Positions 45,703-54,049 are shown, counted from the first letter of the stretch. The stretch is 64,000 bases of DNA from Thioalkalivibrio nitratireducens DSM 14787 (GCF_000321415.2 NC_019902.2:62001-126000), one strand, 5' to 3'. Notes: generated by a model from the letters alone, not told the origin. Made by a program: numbers and translations.

Positions 45703-47945
45703 ACCATGCACTGAAACGGGTTCTGTTGGAGTTGCGCAGCCGGGTTGAAGATCCTGAACGCAGAGCAGCGAACGGGAGTCGCCAGTCGCCGAATAGCGGC
45801 GAACTTCTTTCGCTCGTCGCTCTGCCACGACAGCATGCGGAAGAATTGCTCGCTACGCTGCAACCGGCATCTGAGCCCGCGATTCAGGTGAGGGTCCTCA
45901 GCGAACTCCTAGGTGAATACGTTCAGGGCTCCCAGTTGTTCACGGAGCTCGGGAGGATGCTTATCCAGCAGGGTCGACCCGTCACGGCGCTCGCGTATCT
46001 GGACGAAGCAGTCAGGCGGCATCGGAACTCGGTTGCTGCGCTCAGGTTGAGAGCGTACGCGCTGATCAAGATCGTCGGCGAAATGCACAAAGCCGTTCTT
46101 GCGCATCAGGAAGCACTTGCAATCAAGCGGGATTCCAAAATCGAACGCCGGATGCTGATGGCGATGCATTACGCAACGGAGTTTTCCCCCGAGGACATTG
46201 CGCAGGAGCACTTCGACTGGGGCGATCGCCATGGCTTCTTGAAGGGTCCGGCAATTGGGACTAGGAAACCCTCGGACGACCCCCGACGTCTCCGGGTCGG
46301 CTATGTTTCCGCCGATTTCCGGAATCATTCCGCCGCTTCGTTCCTTCGGCCGATACTTGAAAACCATGATCGCACCCGGTTCGAGGTCATCGGGTACGCG
46401 GCCAATGCAAAGCAGGATTCGGTGACGGATGAGCTTAAGCGGCTGTGCGACCGTTGGCGCGAAATCCATGGTCTGGCGACGCAGGAGGTGGTGGAGGCGA
46501 TCCGTAAAGATTGCGTAGATATCCTGGTCGATCTGGCCGGCCACACATCAGGCAATCGGCTGGATGTCTTCATCCGTCGTGCTGCGCCTTTACAGGTTAC
46601 CTACCTGGGTTATCCTAATGGCACAGGTATCCGATCCATGGACTGCCGGGTGACCGACGCGGTAACCGATCCACCGGGGGCGTCCGATCGCCTGTACCGG
46701 GAGCGCTTGCTGCGCATCGATCCTGTCTTCCTATGCTACCAGCCGCCGAGGCTGGCAATTCCTGTCGGACCTCCACCCGCCGCCTCGGCCGGTTTCGTCA
46801 CCTTCGGAACTTTTAATAATTACGCGAAAATTTCGCGAGAGGTCATCGCAGTTTGGGCACGCATTCTTGCAGCAGTCCCGGATTCGCGCCTCCTGATCAA
46901 GTCGACAGGGCTCGACTCGTCCGAAACGCGAACACGGCTGATGTCATTGTTCGAGGCCGCCGGTTTGAGCAATCCGGGCGCTCGGATCGACTTGATGAAC
47001 CGCGTGCGTTCCACCGAGGAGCACCTGCGGATCTATGACCGGGTGGACCTCGCGTTGGATACGTTTCCCTACAGTGGGACTACGACCACCTGCCAGGCGT
47101 TGTGGATGGGGGTTCCGGTCCTGACGCTTTATGGCCGCAGTCACGTGGGGCGCGTCAGTGCTAGTGTGTTGAGGCAGATGGCGTTGGACGATCTCGTTGC
47201 GGGTTCAGAGGAGGACTACATCGCGCGCGCCGGGCAGTTGGGGAGAGAACCGGCACGGTTGGCCGCGCTTAGGGGGCAGATGCGCCCCCGGCTGCTGGCA
47301 TCCCCTCTTTGCGATGCGCATGGGTTCGTGCGTAAACTCGAATCGCTTTTTCTCGGGGCGTGGCGACAGGTGACTGAGCCCCACAGCCGAGAGCACGACG
47401 CACAAGGTGAGGCTCCTCCGCGACGCCTGCAAATCGGCGGTACGAGGCCAGCCCCAGGCTGGGAAATATTCAATATCGCGCCTGCTGAGGGTGTTGATCA
47501 TGTCGGGAACGCGAAAGACCTTTCCCGCTTTCCCGACCGAACGTTCACCGAGCTTTACGCGTCTCATGTGCTGGAGCACTTTAGCTACAGCCAGGAGTTG
47601 GAGCAAGTGCTCAACGAGTGGTACCGGGTAATGAAGGAAGGTGGCCGATTGCGGATCAGCGTCCCGGACCTTGAGGTGTTGTCGGCCATGTTTCTGGACC
47701 GGAAACTTTCGTCCAATGAAAGATTTTTCGTGATGCGGATGATCTTCGGGGGCCAGGTGAATCCCTGCGATTTTCACCGTACGGGCTTCAGCCGTGCCTT
47801 CTTGGTTCATTGGCTTCGCAAGGTCGGGTTCTCGGAGATCCGTCAAGTGAAGCGATTCGGTCTCTTTGCGGACAACAGCAACAAGATCCGCAACGGGAAG
47901 CGTATCAGCTTGAATGTGATGGCCGTCAAAAGGGGTGCATCTTGA
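45699..47945 (+). CDS. SPINDLY/OGT-type O-glycosyltransferase fused to a methyltransferase-like domain
   Basis: A 748-residue protein. Residues about 60-165 are TPR-like helices. The GT41 catalytic region follows: LRVGYVSADFRNHSAASFLRPI (near 198), LVDLAGHTSGNRLDVFIRRAAPLQVTYLGYPNGTG, FGTFNNYAKISREVI (near 368, with the Lys of the UDP site) and DLALDTFPYSGTTTTCQALWMGVPVLTLYG (near 448). The C-terminal 160 residues are methyltransferase-like (FPDRTFTELYASHVLEHF, MKEGGRLRISVPDLEVLSAMFLDRKLSSNERFFVMRMIFGGQ). That domain is homologous to the one in the preceding protein. Bacterial GT41 enzymes add GlcNAc-type sugars to Ser/Thr. The neighbouring poly(Asp-Thr) protein is an obvious candidate target. 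The ATG at 45699 overlaps the previous stop. Confidence 0.88.
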   Translation: MNHALKRVLLELRSRVEDPERRAANGSRQSPNSGELLSLVALPRQHAEELLATLQPASEPAIQVRVLSELLGEYVQGSQLFTELGRMLIQQGRPVTALAYLDEAVRRHRNSVAALRLRAYALIKIVGEMHKAVLAHQEALAIKRDSKIERRMLMAMHYATEFSPEDIAQEHFDWGDRHGFLKGPAIGTRKPSDDPRRLRVGYVSADFRNHSAASFLRPILENHDRTRFEVIGYAANAKQDSVTDELKRLCDRWREIHGLATQEVVEAIRKDCVDILVDLAGHTSGNRLDVFIRRAAPLQVTYLGYPNGTGIRSMDCRVTDAVTDPPGASDRLYRERLLRIDPVFLCYQPPRLAIPVGPPPAASAGFVTFGTFNNYAKISREVIAVWARILAAVPDSRLLIKSTGLDSSETRTRLMSLFEAAGLSNPGARIDLMNRVRSTEEHLRIYDRVDLALDTFPYSGTTTTCQALWMGVPVLTLYGRSHVGRVSASVLRQMALDDLVAGSEEDYIARAGQLGREPARLAALRGQMRPRLLASPLCDAHGFVRKLESLFLGAWRQVTEPHSREHDAQGEAPPRRLQIGGTRPAPGWEIFNIAPAEGVDHVGNAKDLSRFPDRTFTELYASHVLEHFSYSQELEQVLNEWYRVMKEGGRLRISVPDLEVLSAMFLDRKLSSNERFFVMRMIFGGQVNPCDFHRTGFSRAFLVHWLRKVGFSEIRQVKRFGLFADNSNKIRNGKRISLNVMAVKRGAS

Positions 47946-48328
47946 GAGGCAGTCTTCCACGCTGTCGTGAAACCGGTGGGTTACCAGAGAGCCAAGGTGC
48001 CTCGGCGCAGGTTCGTTTCTCCGTGAACGCCTGCCGGGGGGGCGGGTAGCTGGGCGACGCGGCCGGAAGTAATCCGCATCCCCCGGATCGTACGGGTTGG
48101 TGTGAATGGCCAAGTAAAGTGCCCCACTACTGGCTAACGCTTTTGACCCACCTCCGAGGTGGTAGGGTTCCCACCATCCAGCTACTGTGCCGGCTCAGCC
48201 ACGAGTCGGAACGGAGACGTGAAGGGCTGGGGGGCATTACGCTTTTGTCCCAGCCGAGTTCGGGCGCTGGACATCTGGGCCGGTGTTGAGTAGGGTGGCG
48301 CTGGAGAGAACCGCCCACGGGAAACGCG
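47946..48328. other. Gap containing the left end of the outer transposon
   Basis: The first 180 bp show nothing recognisable. CTAACGCTTTTGACCCA at 48134-48150 and ATTACGCTTTTGTCCCAG at 48236-48253 are near-repeats of each other. Both match the reverse complement of the sequence just before 53279, marking the left border of the DUF4338-type element. Confidence 0.5.
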
Positions 48329-48877
48329 ATGCCCCACTCCGCACCCCTGCCGCGCTTTTGCGGCCATGTCGTCGAGGAGCCGCAACTGGATCTGATCCGG
48401 GCGCTGGTCGCCCGCTATCCCCAGCTCAGCCGCACGGAACTGGCCGCCACCGCCTGTGAGCTGCTGGGATGGCTGCGCGCCAACGGCAAGCCGAAGACGG
48501 TCGAGTGCAGGGTCTTGCTCGACACCCTGGAGGAACAGCAGCGGATCGTGCTGCCGGCGCGGCGGCAGAAGCGGGCCAAGCGGGTGGCCGTGGCGATCGC
48601 CACCGAGGACCGGCCGGCGCCGGTGCCGATCCAGGGGCCGCTCGCGGCGCTCGGTCCGCTGCAGCTGCACGCGGTCACCAGTGCCGAGCAGCGCCGCCAG
48701 TGGCGCGCTTTGGTCGAGCAGCATCACTATCGGGGGCATCGCATTCCCTTTGGCGCCCATCTGCGCTATCTCGCCGTGTCCGCGCAGGGGGTGGTCGGCT
48801 GCCTGCAATACTCGAGCCCCGCCTGGCGGCTGCAGGGCCGGGATCGCTGGATCGGCTGGAGCGATGCGCAGCGCCAG
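48329..48877 (+). pseudogene. DUF4338 (DruA-like) protein, N-terminal part, split by a transposon
   Basis: The first 183 codons of a DUF4338 protein. Recognisable segments are ELAATACELLGWLRANGKPKTVECRVLL, EQHHYRGHRIPFGAHLRYLAVSAQGVVGCLQYSSPAWRL and DRWIGWSDAQRQ. After the last Gln codon the frame runs into the inserted element and stops about 18 codons later. The remaining 112 codons are at 52335-52670. DUF4338 is the DruA component of Druantia defence systems, but most genomic copies, like this one, are passengers of IS-like elements; no other Druantia gene is here. Confidence 0.82.
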
Positions 48878-49020
48878 GTGAGCACGGTCATGGCTGCTGA
48901 TGGGATTTGCGGCTGGAATGATCAGGCAGCGTGAGGTTTGAGGGGGGATCCCCCTCGGGGAGCTTGAACAAACGCGCCCGTCGGGGGAGTCTCTGGTTAC
49001 CACGCCAAGAGACGCTCACA

Positions 49021-49581
49021 GTGTGCCACGTTCCGTTGTCCGATCCCCAGTTTTTCCGCTTTCTGACCTACATCGATGAGACCGTGGCGGCTGAGGTCCA
49101 GGCGGCGGGGTGTCCGTACTGTGGCGGTGCCTTGCATCAGGCGAACTATCCGCGCAAGCCGCGTGGCTGTCCGGGTGCGTTCCGCGTGGAGTATTCGACC
49201 CGGCTGAGTTTTTGCTGTCATCAGTGTCGGCGCCGGACCACCTCGAGGTCGGTGCGGTTCCTGGGGCGGCGGGTGTGGTTGGGCTGGGTGGTGGTGTTGG
49301 GGTCGACCCGGGTGGGCGAGCGGACCCCGGCGGCATCCGCACTGTGTGAAGCGTTGTCGATTCCCTGGCGGACTCTGGCGCGGTGGCGCCGGTGGTGGCG
49401 CGAAGGCTTTGCGCAGAGTGCGGTGTGGCAGGTGCTGGGTGCGCGGTTCCTGCCGCCGGTGGCGGTGGTACGGTTGCCGGCCGGTCTTCTGGAGCGCATC
49501 CCGGGCCAGGGGCAGGCACCGTTGCTTGCGTTACTGACGTGGCTCTGGCCGCTCACGGTCACGGCTCCCGAGGGGCGCTGA
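49021..49581 (+). CDS. Zinc-ribbon transposon protein (DUF6431-like)
   Basis: A 186-residue protein of the inner transposon. The N-terminal half has a four-cysteine zinc ribbon: CPYCGG followed by CCHQCRRR about 35 residues later, around residues 30-75. The C-terminal half, rich in Trp and Arg (SIPWRTLARWRRWWREGF), looks like a DNA-binding helix-turn-helix. I believe it matches DUF6431 proteins that accompany this integrase/ATPase pair, but this rests on memory. The GTG at 49021 (MCHVPLSDPQFFRF) is preferred; a GTG at 48931 would add 30 residues. Confidence 0.7.
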   Translation: MCHVPLSDPQFFRFLTYIDETVAAEVQAAGCPYCGGALHQANYPRKPRGCPGAFRVEYSTRLSFCCHQCRRRTTSRSVRFLGRRVWLGWVVVLGSTRVGERTPAASALCEALSIPWRTLARWRRWWREGFAQSAVWQVLGARFLPPVAVVRLPAGLLERIPGQGQAPLLALLTWLWPLTVTAPEGR

Positions 49582-49678
49582 GTTTCCGCAGAGGATGTCA
49601 ATAGGCAGAGCCGAGCGTAACAAATAGCCTCCTCAGGAGGGTGGTACCGCCGGTACCGCCGACACTGGGAGAAGGCTT

Positions 49679-51118
49679 TTGACCACAGGCAACGATCCAC
49701 GCCACCGCGATCGCTGGGCGCGGCTGCGCTTCTCGATCATTGGTCCTTTGTTCGCGGCGCCACCCCAGCCGGGTGCGTTGCAAGCGGCGCTGGCAGCACT
49801 GGCCGAACGCGACTGGCGGCATCCGGTCACCGGAGGCCCTGTGCGCTTCGGCGTGTCGACGCTAGAGCGCTGGTACTACGCGGCCCGCGCGGCCACCGAT
49901 CCGGTGGCCGCCTTGCGCAACCGGCGCCGGCCCAAGGGCCACTTCATGGCCCTGACGCCGGTAGTGATCGAGACCCTGGTGCAGCAGTACCGGGAGCATC
50001 CCGGCTGGACCGCGCAGTTGCACTTCGACAACCTGTGTGCGGCCTTCGCCGGCTGCACGGAGGGGATGCCCTCGTACGCCACGGTGCGGCGGTACCTGAA
50101 GGCGCACGGGATGCACCGTCAGGCGCGTCCGCGCCGGGATACTGAAGGGGCCGAGCGGGCCCGTGACCGGTTCGAACGGCTCGAGGTACGCAGCTACGAG
50201 CTGGAGCATGTCGCGGCCCTGTGGCATCTGGACTTCCATCACGGCTCGCGCAAGGTGCTGACCCGGGACGGAACCTGGGCCAAGCCGTATCTGCTCGGCA
50301 TCCTGGACGATCGCTCGCGCCTGATCTGCCATCTCCAGTGGTACCTGGACGAGAGCGCCCAGGGTCTGGTGCACGGCCTGTCGCAGGCGTTCATGAAGCG
50401 CGGCCTGCCGCGGGCCTTGATGACCGACAATGGCGCTGCGATGCTGGCCGAGGAAACCGTCGCCGGACTGCAACGCCTGGGCGTGCTGCACCAGACCACG
50501 CTACCGTATTCTCCGCATCAAAACGGTAAGCAGGAGTCCCTCTGGGGACGTATCGAAGGCCGTCTGCTGCCGATGCTGGAAGGGCACACGCCACTCACCC
50601 TGGAGGTGCTGAACCAGGCCACGCAGGCCTGGGCCGAGCAGGAGTACCACCGCACTCACCACAGTGAACTCGGCACCACCCCGCTGCAACGCTATCTGGC
50701 CGGACCCAACGTACGCCGGGACTGCCCGCCGGTCGCGGCCCTGGCCGACGCCTTCCGCATCGAGGTCACCCGCCGCCAGCGGCGCTCCGACGGCACCGTC
50801 TCGCTGGACGGGCAGCGCTTCGAAATCCCCGCCCGCTACCAGCACCTCGACCGGGTGCACCTGCGTTACGCGCGCTGGGATCGCAGTCGCGTCGATCTGG
50901 TCGATCCGCACACCGGCACCCTCCTGTGCCCGGTGCTGCCGCTCGACAAGTCCGCCCACGCCCACGGCCAACGCCGCACCCGACCCCCTGCCACGCCCCC
51001 GCTGGATCCGCTGCCGCCCTCGGGCATGGCGCCATTGTTACGCCAGCTGCTCGCCGACTACGCCGCCACCGGTCTGCCGCCAGCCTATCTGCCGATCCCC
51101 GAGGAGGACGACGCATGA
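49679..51118 (+). CDS. DDE-type integrase/transposase (rve domain) of the inner transposon
   Basis: A 479-residue transposase with an N-terminal DNA-binding region (LERWYYAARAATDPVAALRNRRR and TVRRYLKAHGMHRQ helix-turn-helix segments). The rve core is at about 165-330, with the catalytic triad Asp in LWHLDFHHG, Asp in ALMTDNGAAM and Glu in QNGKQESLWGRIE. A C-terminal Mu-type beta-barrel follows (DGTVSLDGQRFEIPARYQHL). The TTG at 49679 follows a GGGAGAAGG site. It overlaps the ATPase start by ATGA, so the two are coupled, as for TniA-TniB and IstA-IstB. Confidence 0.9.
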   Translation: MTTGNDPRHRDRWARLRFSIIGPLFAAPPQPGALQAALAALAERDWRHPVTGGPVRFGVSTLERWYYAARAATDPVAALRNRRRPKGHFMALTPVVIETLVQQYREHPGWTAQLHFDNLCAAFAGCTEGMPSYATVRRYLKAHGMHRQARPRRDTEGAERARDRFERLEVRSYELEHVAALWHLDFHHGSRKVLTRDGTWAKPYLLGILDDRSRLICHLQWYLDESAQGLVHGLSQAFMKRGLPRALMTDNGAAMLAEETVAGLQRLGVLHQTTLPYSPHQNGKQESLWGRIEGRLLPMLEGHTPLTLEVLNQATQAWAEQEYHRTHHSELGTTPLQRYLAGPNVRRDCPPVAALADAFRIEVTRRQRRSDGTVSLDGQRFEIPARYQHLDRVHLRYARWDRSRVDLVDPHTGTLLCPVLPLDKSAHAHGQRRTRPPATPPLDPLPPSGMAPLLRQLLADYAATGLPPAYLPIPEEDDA

Positions 51119-51960
51119 ACCCGAAATTACTCGCCCTCTACGGGCTGAAGTGGAACCCGTTCGCCACCGAAATCCCGATCGAGGCACTCTATGTGCCAGC
51201 ACGGGTCGAGGACTTCTACTGGCGCATCGAGCAGGGACTGATCCGGGAAGGTGGCTTCGCCATGGTCCACGGCGACCCCGGCACCGGCAAAAGCGCCGTC
51301 CTGCGCCTGATCGCGGAACGCCTGGCACGGCTGCCCGACCTCACCGTCGCCGCGATCCATCACCCGCAGAGCCATCTCGCCGACTTCTACCGCGAGATGG
51401 GTGATCTCTTCGGCGTGCCCCTGCGCCCGCACAACCGCTGGGGTGGCTTCAAGGCTCTGCGCGAGAACTGGTTCGCCCACCTGGACACCACGCGCCGGCG
51501 CGCCGTGCTCCTGATCGACGAAGCCCAGGAAATGAGCCCCGCGGTCCTGTCCGAACTGCGCCTGATGGCCAGCGCCCGGTTCGACTCCCAGACCCTCCTG
51601 TGCGTGGTCCTCGCCGGCGACGCCCGCCTGCCCGAAAAGCTGCGCCGCGAGGAACTCATCCCGCTCGGCTCGCGCATCCGCACCCGCCTGGTCACCGAAG
51701 CCGCCAGCCGCGACGAACTCCAAGCCTGCCTGCAACACCTGCTCGACACCGCCGGCAACGCCAGCCTCATGACCCCCGCGCTCCAGCACACCCTCTGTGA
51801 CCACGCCGTCGGCAACTACCGGATGCTCACCACCCTGGCCGCCGAACTGCTCGCCGTCGCCGCCCAACGCGACCTGCCGCAGCTCGACGAAAAACTCTAC
51901 CTCGACGTCTTCGCCCCCAACGAAAAACCCATCCCGCGCCGCGCCGCCGCACGCCGCTGA
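51115..51960 (+). CDS. AAA ATPase of the inner transposon (TniB/TnsC-like)
   Basis: A 281-residue ATPase of the ExeA/TniB class. Walker A is MVHGDPGTGKSAVLR (about 48-60), Walker B is RAVLLIDEAQEMS (about 130-142), and a sensor-like VVLAGDARLPEKLRR follows. It begins MNPKLLALYGLKWNPFATEIP, the ExeA-type N-terminus. Such ATPases choose or present target DNA to a DDE transposase. The ATG at 51115 overlaps the integrase stop. Confidence 0.9.
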   Translation: MNPKLLALYGLKWNPFATEIPIEALYVPARVEDFYWRIEQGLIREGGFAMVHGDPGTGKSAVLRLIAERLARLPDLTVAAIHHPQSHLADFYREMGDLFGVPLRPHNRWGGFKALRENWFAHLDTTRRRAVLLIDEAQEMSPAVLSELRLMASARFDSQTLLCVVLAGDARLPEKLRREELIPLGSRIRTRLVTEAASRDELQACLQHLLDTAGNASLMTPALQHTLCDHAVGNYRMLTTLAAELLAVAAQRDLPQLDEKLYLDVFAPNEKPIPRRAAARR

Positions 51961-51978
51961 AACCCTCTGGAGACCCTC

Positions 51979-52206
51979 ATGCGCTCATCCTCCTCTCCCC
52001 AATCGCTGCCCTGGCCCGAACTCAGCGACGCCTCCGTCGTCGCGTTGCAGGCCCTGTTCAGCGACTTCCTGGTCTTGTTCGAATCCCACTACCTCGGGCA
52101 GATCCATCGCTACCACGACGAACGCTCGCAGGAAAACCTGACCCAACTGAGTTTCCTGTCCGACGATCCCATCCCACACGAAGACCCGGACAGCCCGCCG
52201 TTCTGA
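51979..52206 (+). CDS. Small acidic protein of the inner transposon
   Basis: A 75-residue protein preceded by a TGGAGA site and 18 bp after the ATPase. It has a hydrophobic helix (SVVALQALFSDFLVLFESHYLGQIHRYHDERSQ) and an acidic Pro-rich tail ending HEDPDSPPF. It has no family I recognise. Its conserved placement at the end of the operon makes it a candidate accessory transposition factor; this is inference. Confidence 0.65.
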   Translation: MRSSSSPQSLPWPELSDASVVALQALFSDFLVLFESHYLGQIHRYHDERSQENLTQLSFLSDDPIPHEDPDSPPF

Positions 52207-52334
52207 AGCTCTCCCAAGCCCTGCGCTCGAGACGCCGCCGAACCCCCTCCCGGGGTTCGGCGGCTTAGTGCTGAGCAGACCCCTCAACGAACGTGATCAG
52301 CGCAACATCAAATCAGGTGATCACACTCAGCCAG

Positions 52335-52670
52335 GGACGCTTGCAGCATGTGCTGTGCAACAGCCGGTTTCTGATCCTGCCCTGGGTGCAGGTCCCGAAC
52401 CTGGCGAGCCACCTCCTGGCCCGGGGTGCCCGGCAGGTGGTGGCGGACTGGCCAGCGCAGTATGGTGTCACCCCCTGGCTGCTCGAAACGCTGGTGGACT
52501 CCCGCTTTCGCGGCGCCTGCTATCGGGCCGCCAACTGGAGGGCGGTGGGTGAGACCACCGGCCGCGGCCGCGACGACCGCCACCACCGCCGTCATGGCGC
52601 CGCGCCCAAGCGCGTGTGGCTCTATCCCTTGCACCGGCACAGCCGGCGCTGGCTGCGCGGGGAGGGCTAA
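52335..52670 (+). pseudogene. DUF4338 (DruA-like) protein, C-terminal part
   Basis: Continues the protein interrupted at 48877: GRLQHVLCNSRFLILPWVQVPNLASHLLARGARQVVADW, then ETLVDSRFRGACYRAANWRAVGETTGRGR and KRVWLYPLHRHSRRWLRG. The Asn-Ser-Arg-Phe-Leu-Ile-Leu-Pro and RGACYRAANW motifs are highly typical of DUF4338. Joined with the N-terminal part it gives about 294 residues. The sequence just before 52330 is transposon end, so the ATG at 52293 is not native. Confidence 0.82.
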
Positions 52671-52673
52671 GCG

Positions 52674-53278
52674 ATGGGCTACGCCGCTCGGGTGCTGGAG
52701 TTCGACCCGCTGGAGGAGGTCCGCCGCATGGCGCATGAACAACTCGATCAATGGCTGGAGCAGATGCGGCCCCTGTTCGAACAGGAAAAGCCGCCCACGC
52801 TGCTGGAGCTGAGCCAGCATTTCACCCGCACCCGCCAGCAGCTGCTCGGTGGCGTGCTGCAATCGCTGGCCGATGCCCACTACGGTCACTGCGCCCGGGC
52901 CATCGATGGGTGGAAGCCACGCTGGCGCGGCTGGCCGCGAATCAGGTCGACGCGGTGATCTGGGGCCTGCACCGGCTCCAGGCCGATGCGTTCGCCAGAG
53001 CCGAGATCGACAAGCTCATCACCTACCTGCAGAACCACCGCCAGCGGATCGACGACGACGCCTGCAAGGCCGAAGGCCTGCCGATCGGCAGCGGCGCGAT
53101 CGAATCGGCCAACAAGTTCATCAGCCACGCCCGGCTGAAACGCTCCGGTGCCTGGTGGGTGGTGACAAACGGCAACGGCATGCTGCGCCTGCGCTGCGCG
53201 CTGTACAACGGCACCTTCGATCGGGTGTTCCAGAAATATCGGTCGCAGAAGATCAAAACGTTCTGGACAAAAGGTTAA
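52674..53278 (+). pseudogene. ISKra4-type transposase with central deletion
   Basis: The N-terminal 75 residues (VLEFDPLEEVRRMAHEQLDQWLEQMRPLFEQEKPPTLLELSQHF ... LGGVLQSLADAHYG) and the C-terminal about 115 residues (VDAVIWGLHRLQADAFARAEIDKLITYL, EGLPIGSGAIESANKFISHARLKRSG) are clear. The zinc-ribbon and most of the DDE core, which should lie between, are absent. The two parts meet in different frames near 52890-52915. The C-terminal Gly-Ser-Gly-x-Ile-Glu-Ser motif with the last catalytic Glu remains. The gene is inactive. Confidence 0.8.
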
Positions 53279-53279
53279 T

Positions 53280-54049
53280 CCTCCCGTTGCGTATTCCGGA
53301 CCAACGTGATCCCGCAAGTAAAAGACCCGCTCCAGCGGGTTACCGATGGGCACGCCGGTCAATATCACCGGAATCGGCGGTCACCTTCGCCGGAATGCGC
53401 GCCACGGGAGCCAGACAAGGTGATGGCACGGTCCGCAGCCTATAACCGAAGGGCTCGATCGTCGTCATAACGAGTCTCCTTTTCGGTGCCCTTCTCGGTC
53501 GGGAAGGATTCGAGCAAACGCGAGGACCCAGGAGGTCGATGCGGGGCGCAGTCGTGAAAATGGACCGCTACGCATATTCGTGGTCCATCTGCGGGCGTCA
53601 GTAACGATCGAATGTGTGTCAAAATGCCTACAGAACCGGTCGGATTTGTCGCAAGAATGTCGCGCTGTGCATTGACGGTAGCCATAGCCAGCATCTAGAT
53701 TAGGTATTCAAGGATCGCGTGTGTCGCTTCCGTCACGCTTTCGGCTTGGATAGTGGGTGTGTCCGGCATGGAGGGAGAACCGGTGGTCTCGGGAAGGTGA
53801 CGAATTTTGTCACTCGGGTGATGCGATCCGACAGGCTTCGGGCGTCGAAGAACATGAAGACGGTCCACGCCGCCCTGGTGCGTGACATGCTTGCCACGGA
53901 TAAGGTGCGGGTTGTTAGGAGGTCGAACCGGGGCCGTGCGTTTGGTGGTTGCCGGCCCGCGTGTGCGGCACTGTGGACGTAAGCCGCCGGCGCAGCTGGT
54001 GGAGGTCGGTCTGCGGTCAATGCGAATGATCAAAAGGTGGGTTGACGAC
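53280..54049. other. Gene-free stretch before the TolC-type gene
   Basis: This 770-bp region follows the transposon. Open frames on both strands are short and have no recognisable motifs. A relatively AT-rich part at 53560-53700 could hold a promoter for the channel gene. The region was probably once continuous with the end of the glycosyltransferase gene before the transposons arrived; this is inference. Confidence 0.4.

Larger units (their letters stand above)
48879..52329 (+). mobile_element. 3.45-kb inner transposon: zinc-ribbon protein, DDE integrase, AAA ATPase, small protein
   Basis: The element is flanked by a 6-bp direct repeat GCCAGG (48873-48878 and 52330-52335). Both ends begin TGAG and share the pattern TGAG-N3-G-N-TCA-N7-TGATG as short imperfect terminal inverted repeats. 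The right end has two GTGATCA boxes 24 bp apart (52293 and 52317), possible transposase-binding sites. Removing the element with one repeat joins the DUF4338 codons in frame. The gene set resembles an integrase/ATPase (TniA/TniB or TnsB/TnsC) transposition system reduced to four genes. Confidence 0.85.
48236..53279 (+). mobile_element. Outer IS-like element: DUF4338 gene plus ISKra4-type transposase remnant
   Basis: The left ATTACGCTTTTGTCCCAG (48236-48253) and right CTGGACAAAAGGTTAAT (53263-53279) are imperfect inverted repeats. A second copy of the left repeat at 48134-48150 may be the true outer border. The element carries a DUF4338 gene, now split, and an internally deleted transposase. 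It is therefore dead and has itself been invaded by a second element. Confidence 0.65.

Noticed and set aside
48329-48934. An intact 201-residue DUF4338 protein or a Druantia defence locus
   Set aside because: The last 18 residues come from transposon end sequence, the C-terminal domain lies 3.4 kb away, and no other Druantia genes are present.
52268-52670. A separate gene starting at 52268 or 52293
   Set aside because: The residues before Gln-Gly-Arg-Leu are encoded by the transposon end; the rest is the DUF4338 C-terminus.
53440-53694. An 84-residue minus-strand frame upstream of the channel gene
   Set aside because: It has no recognisable motif, only weak start context, and lies in a transposon-disturbed gap.
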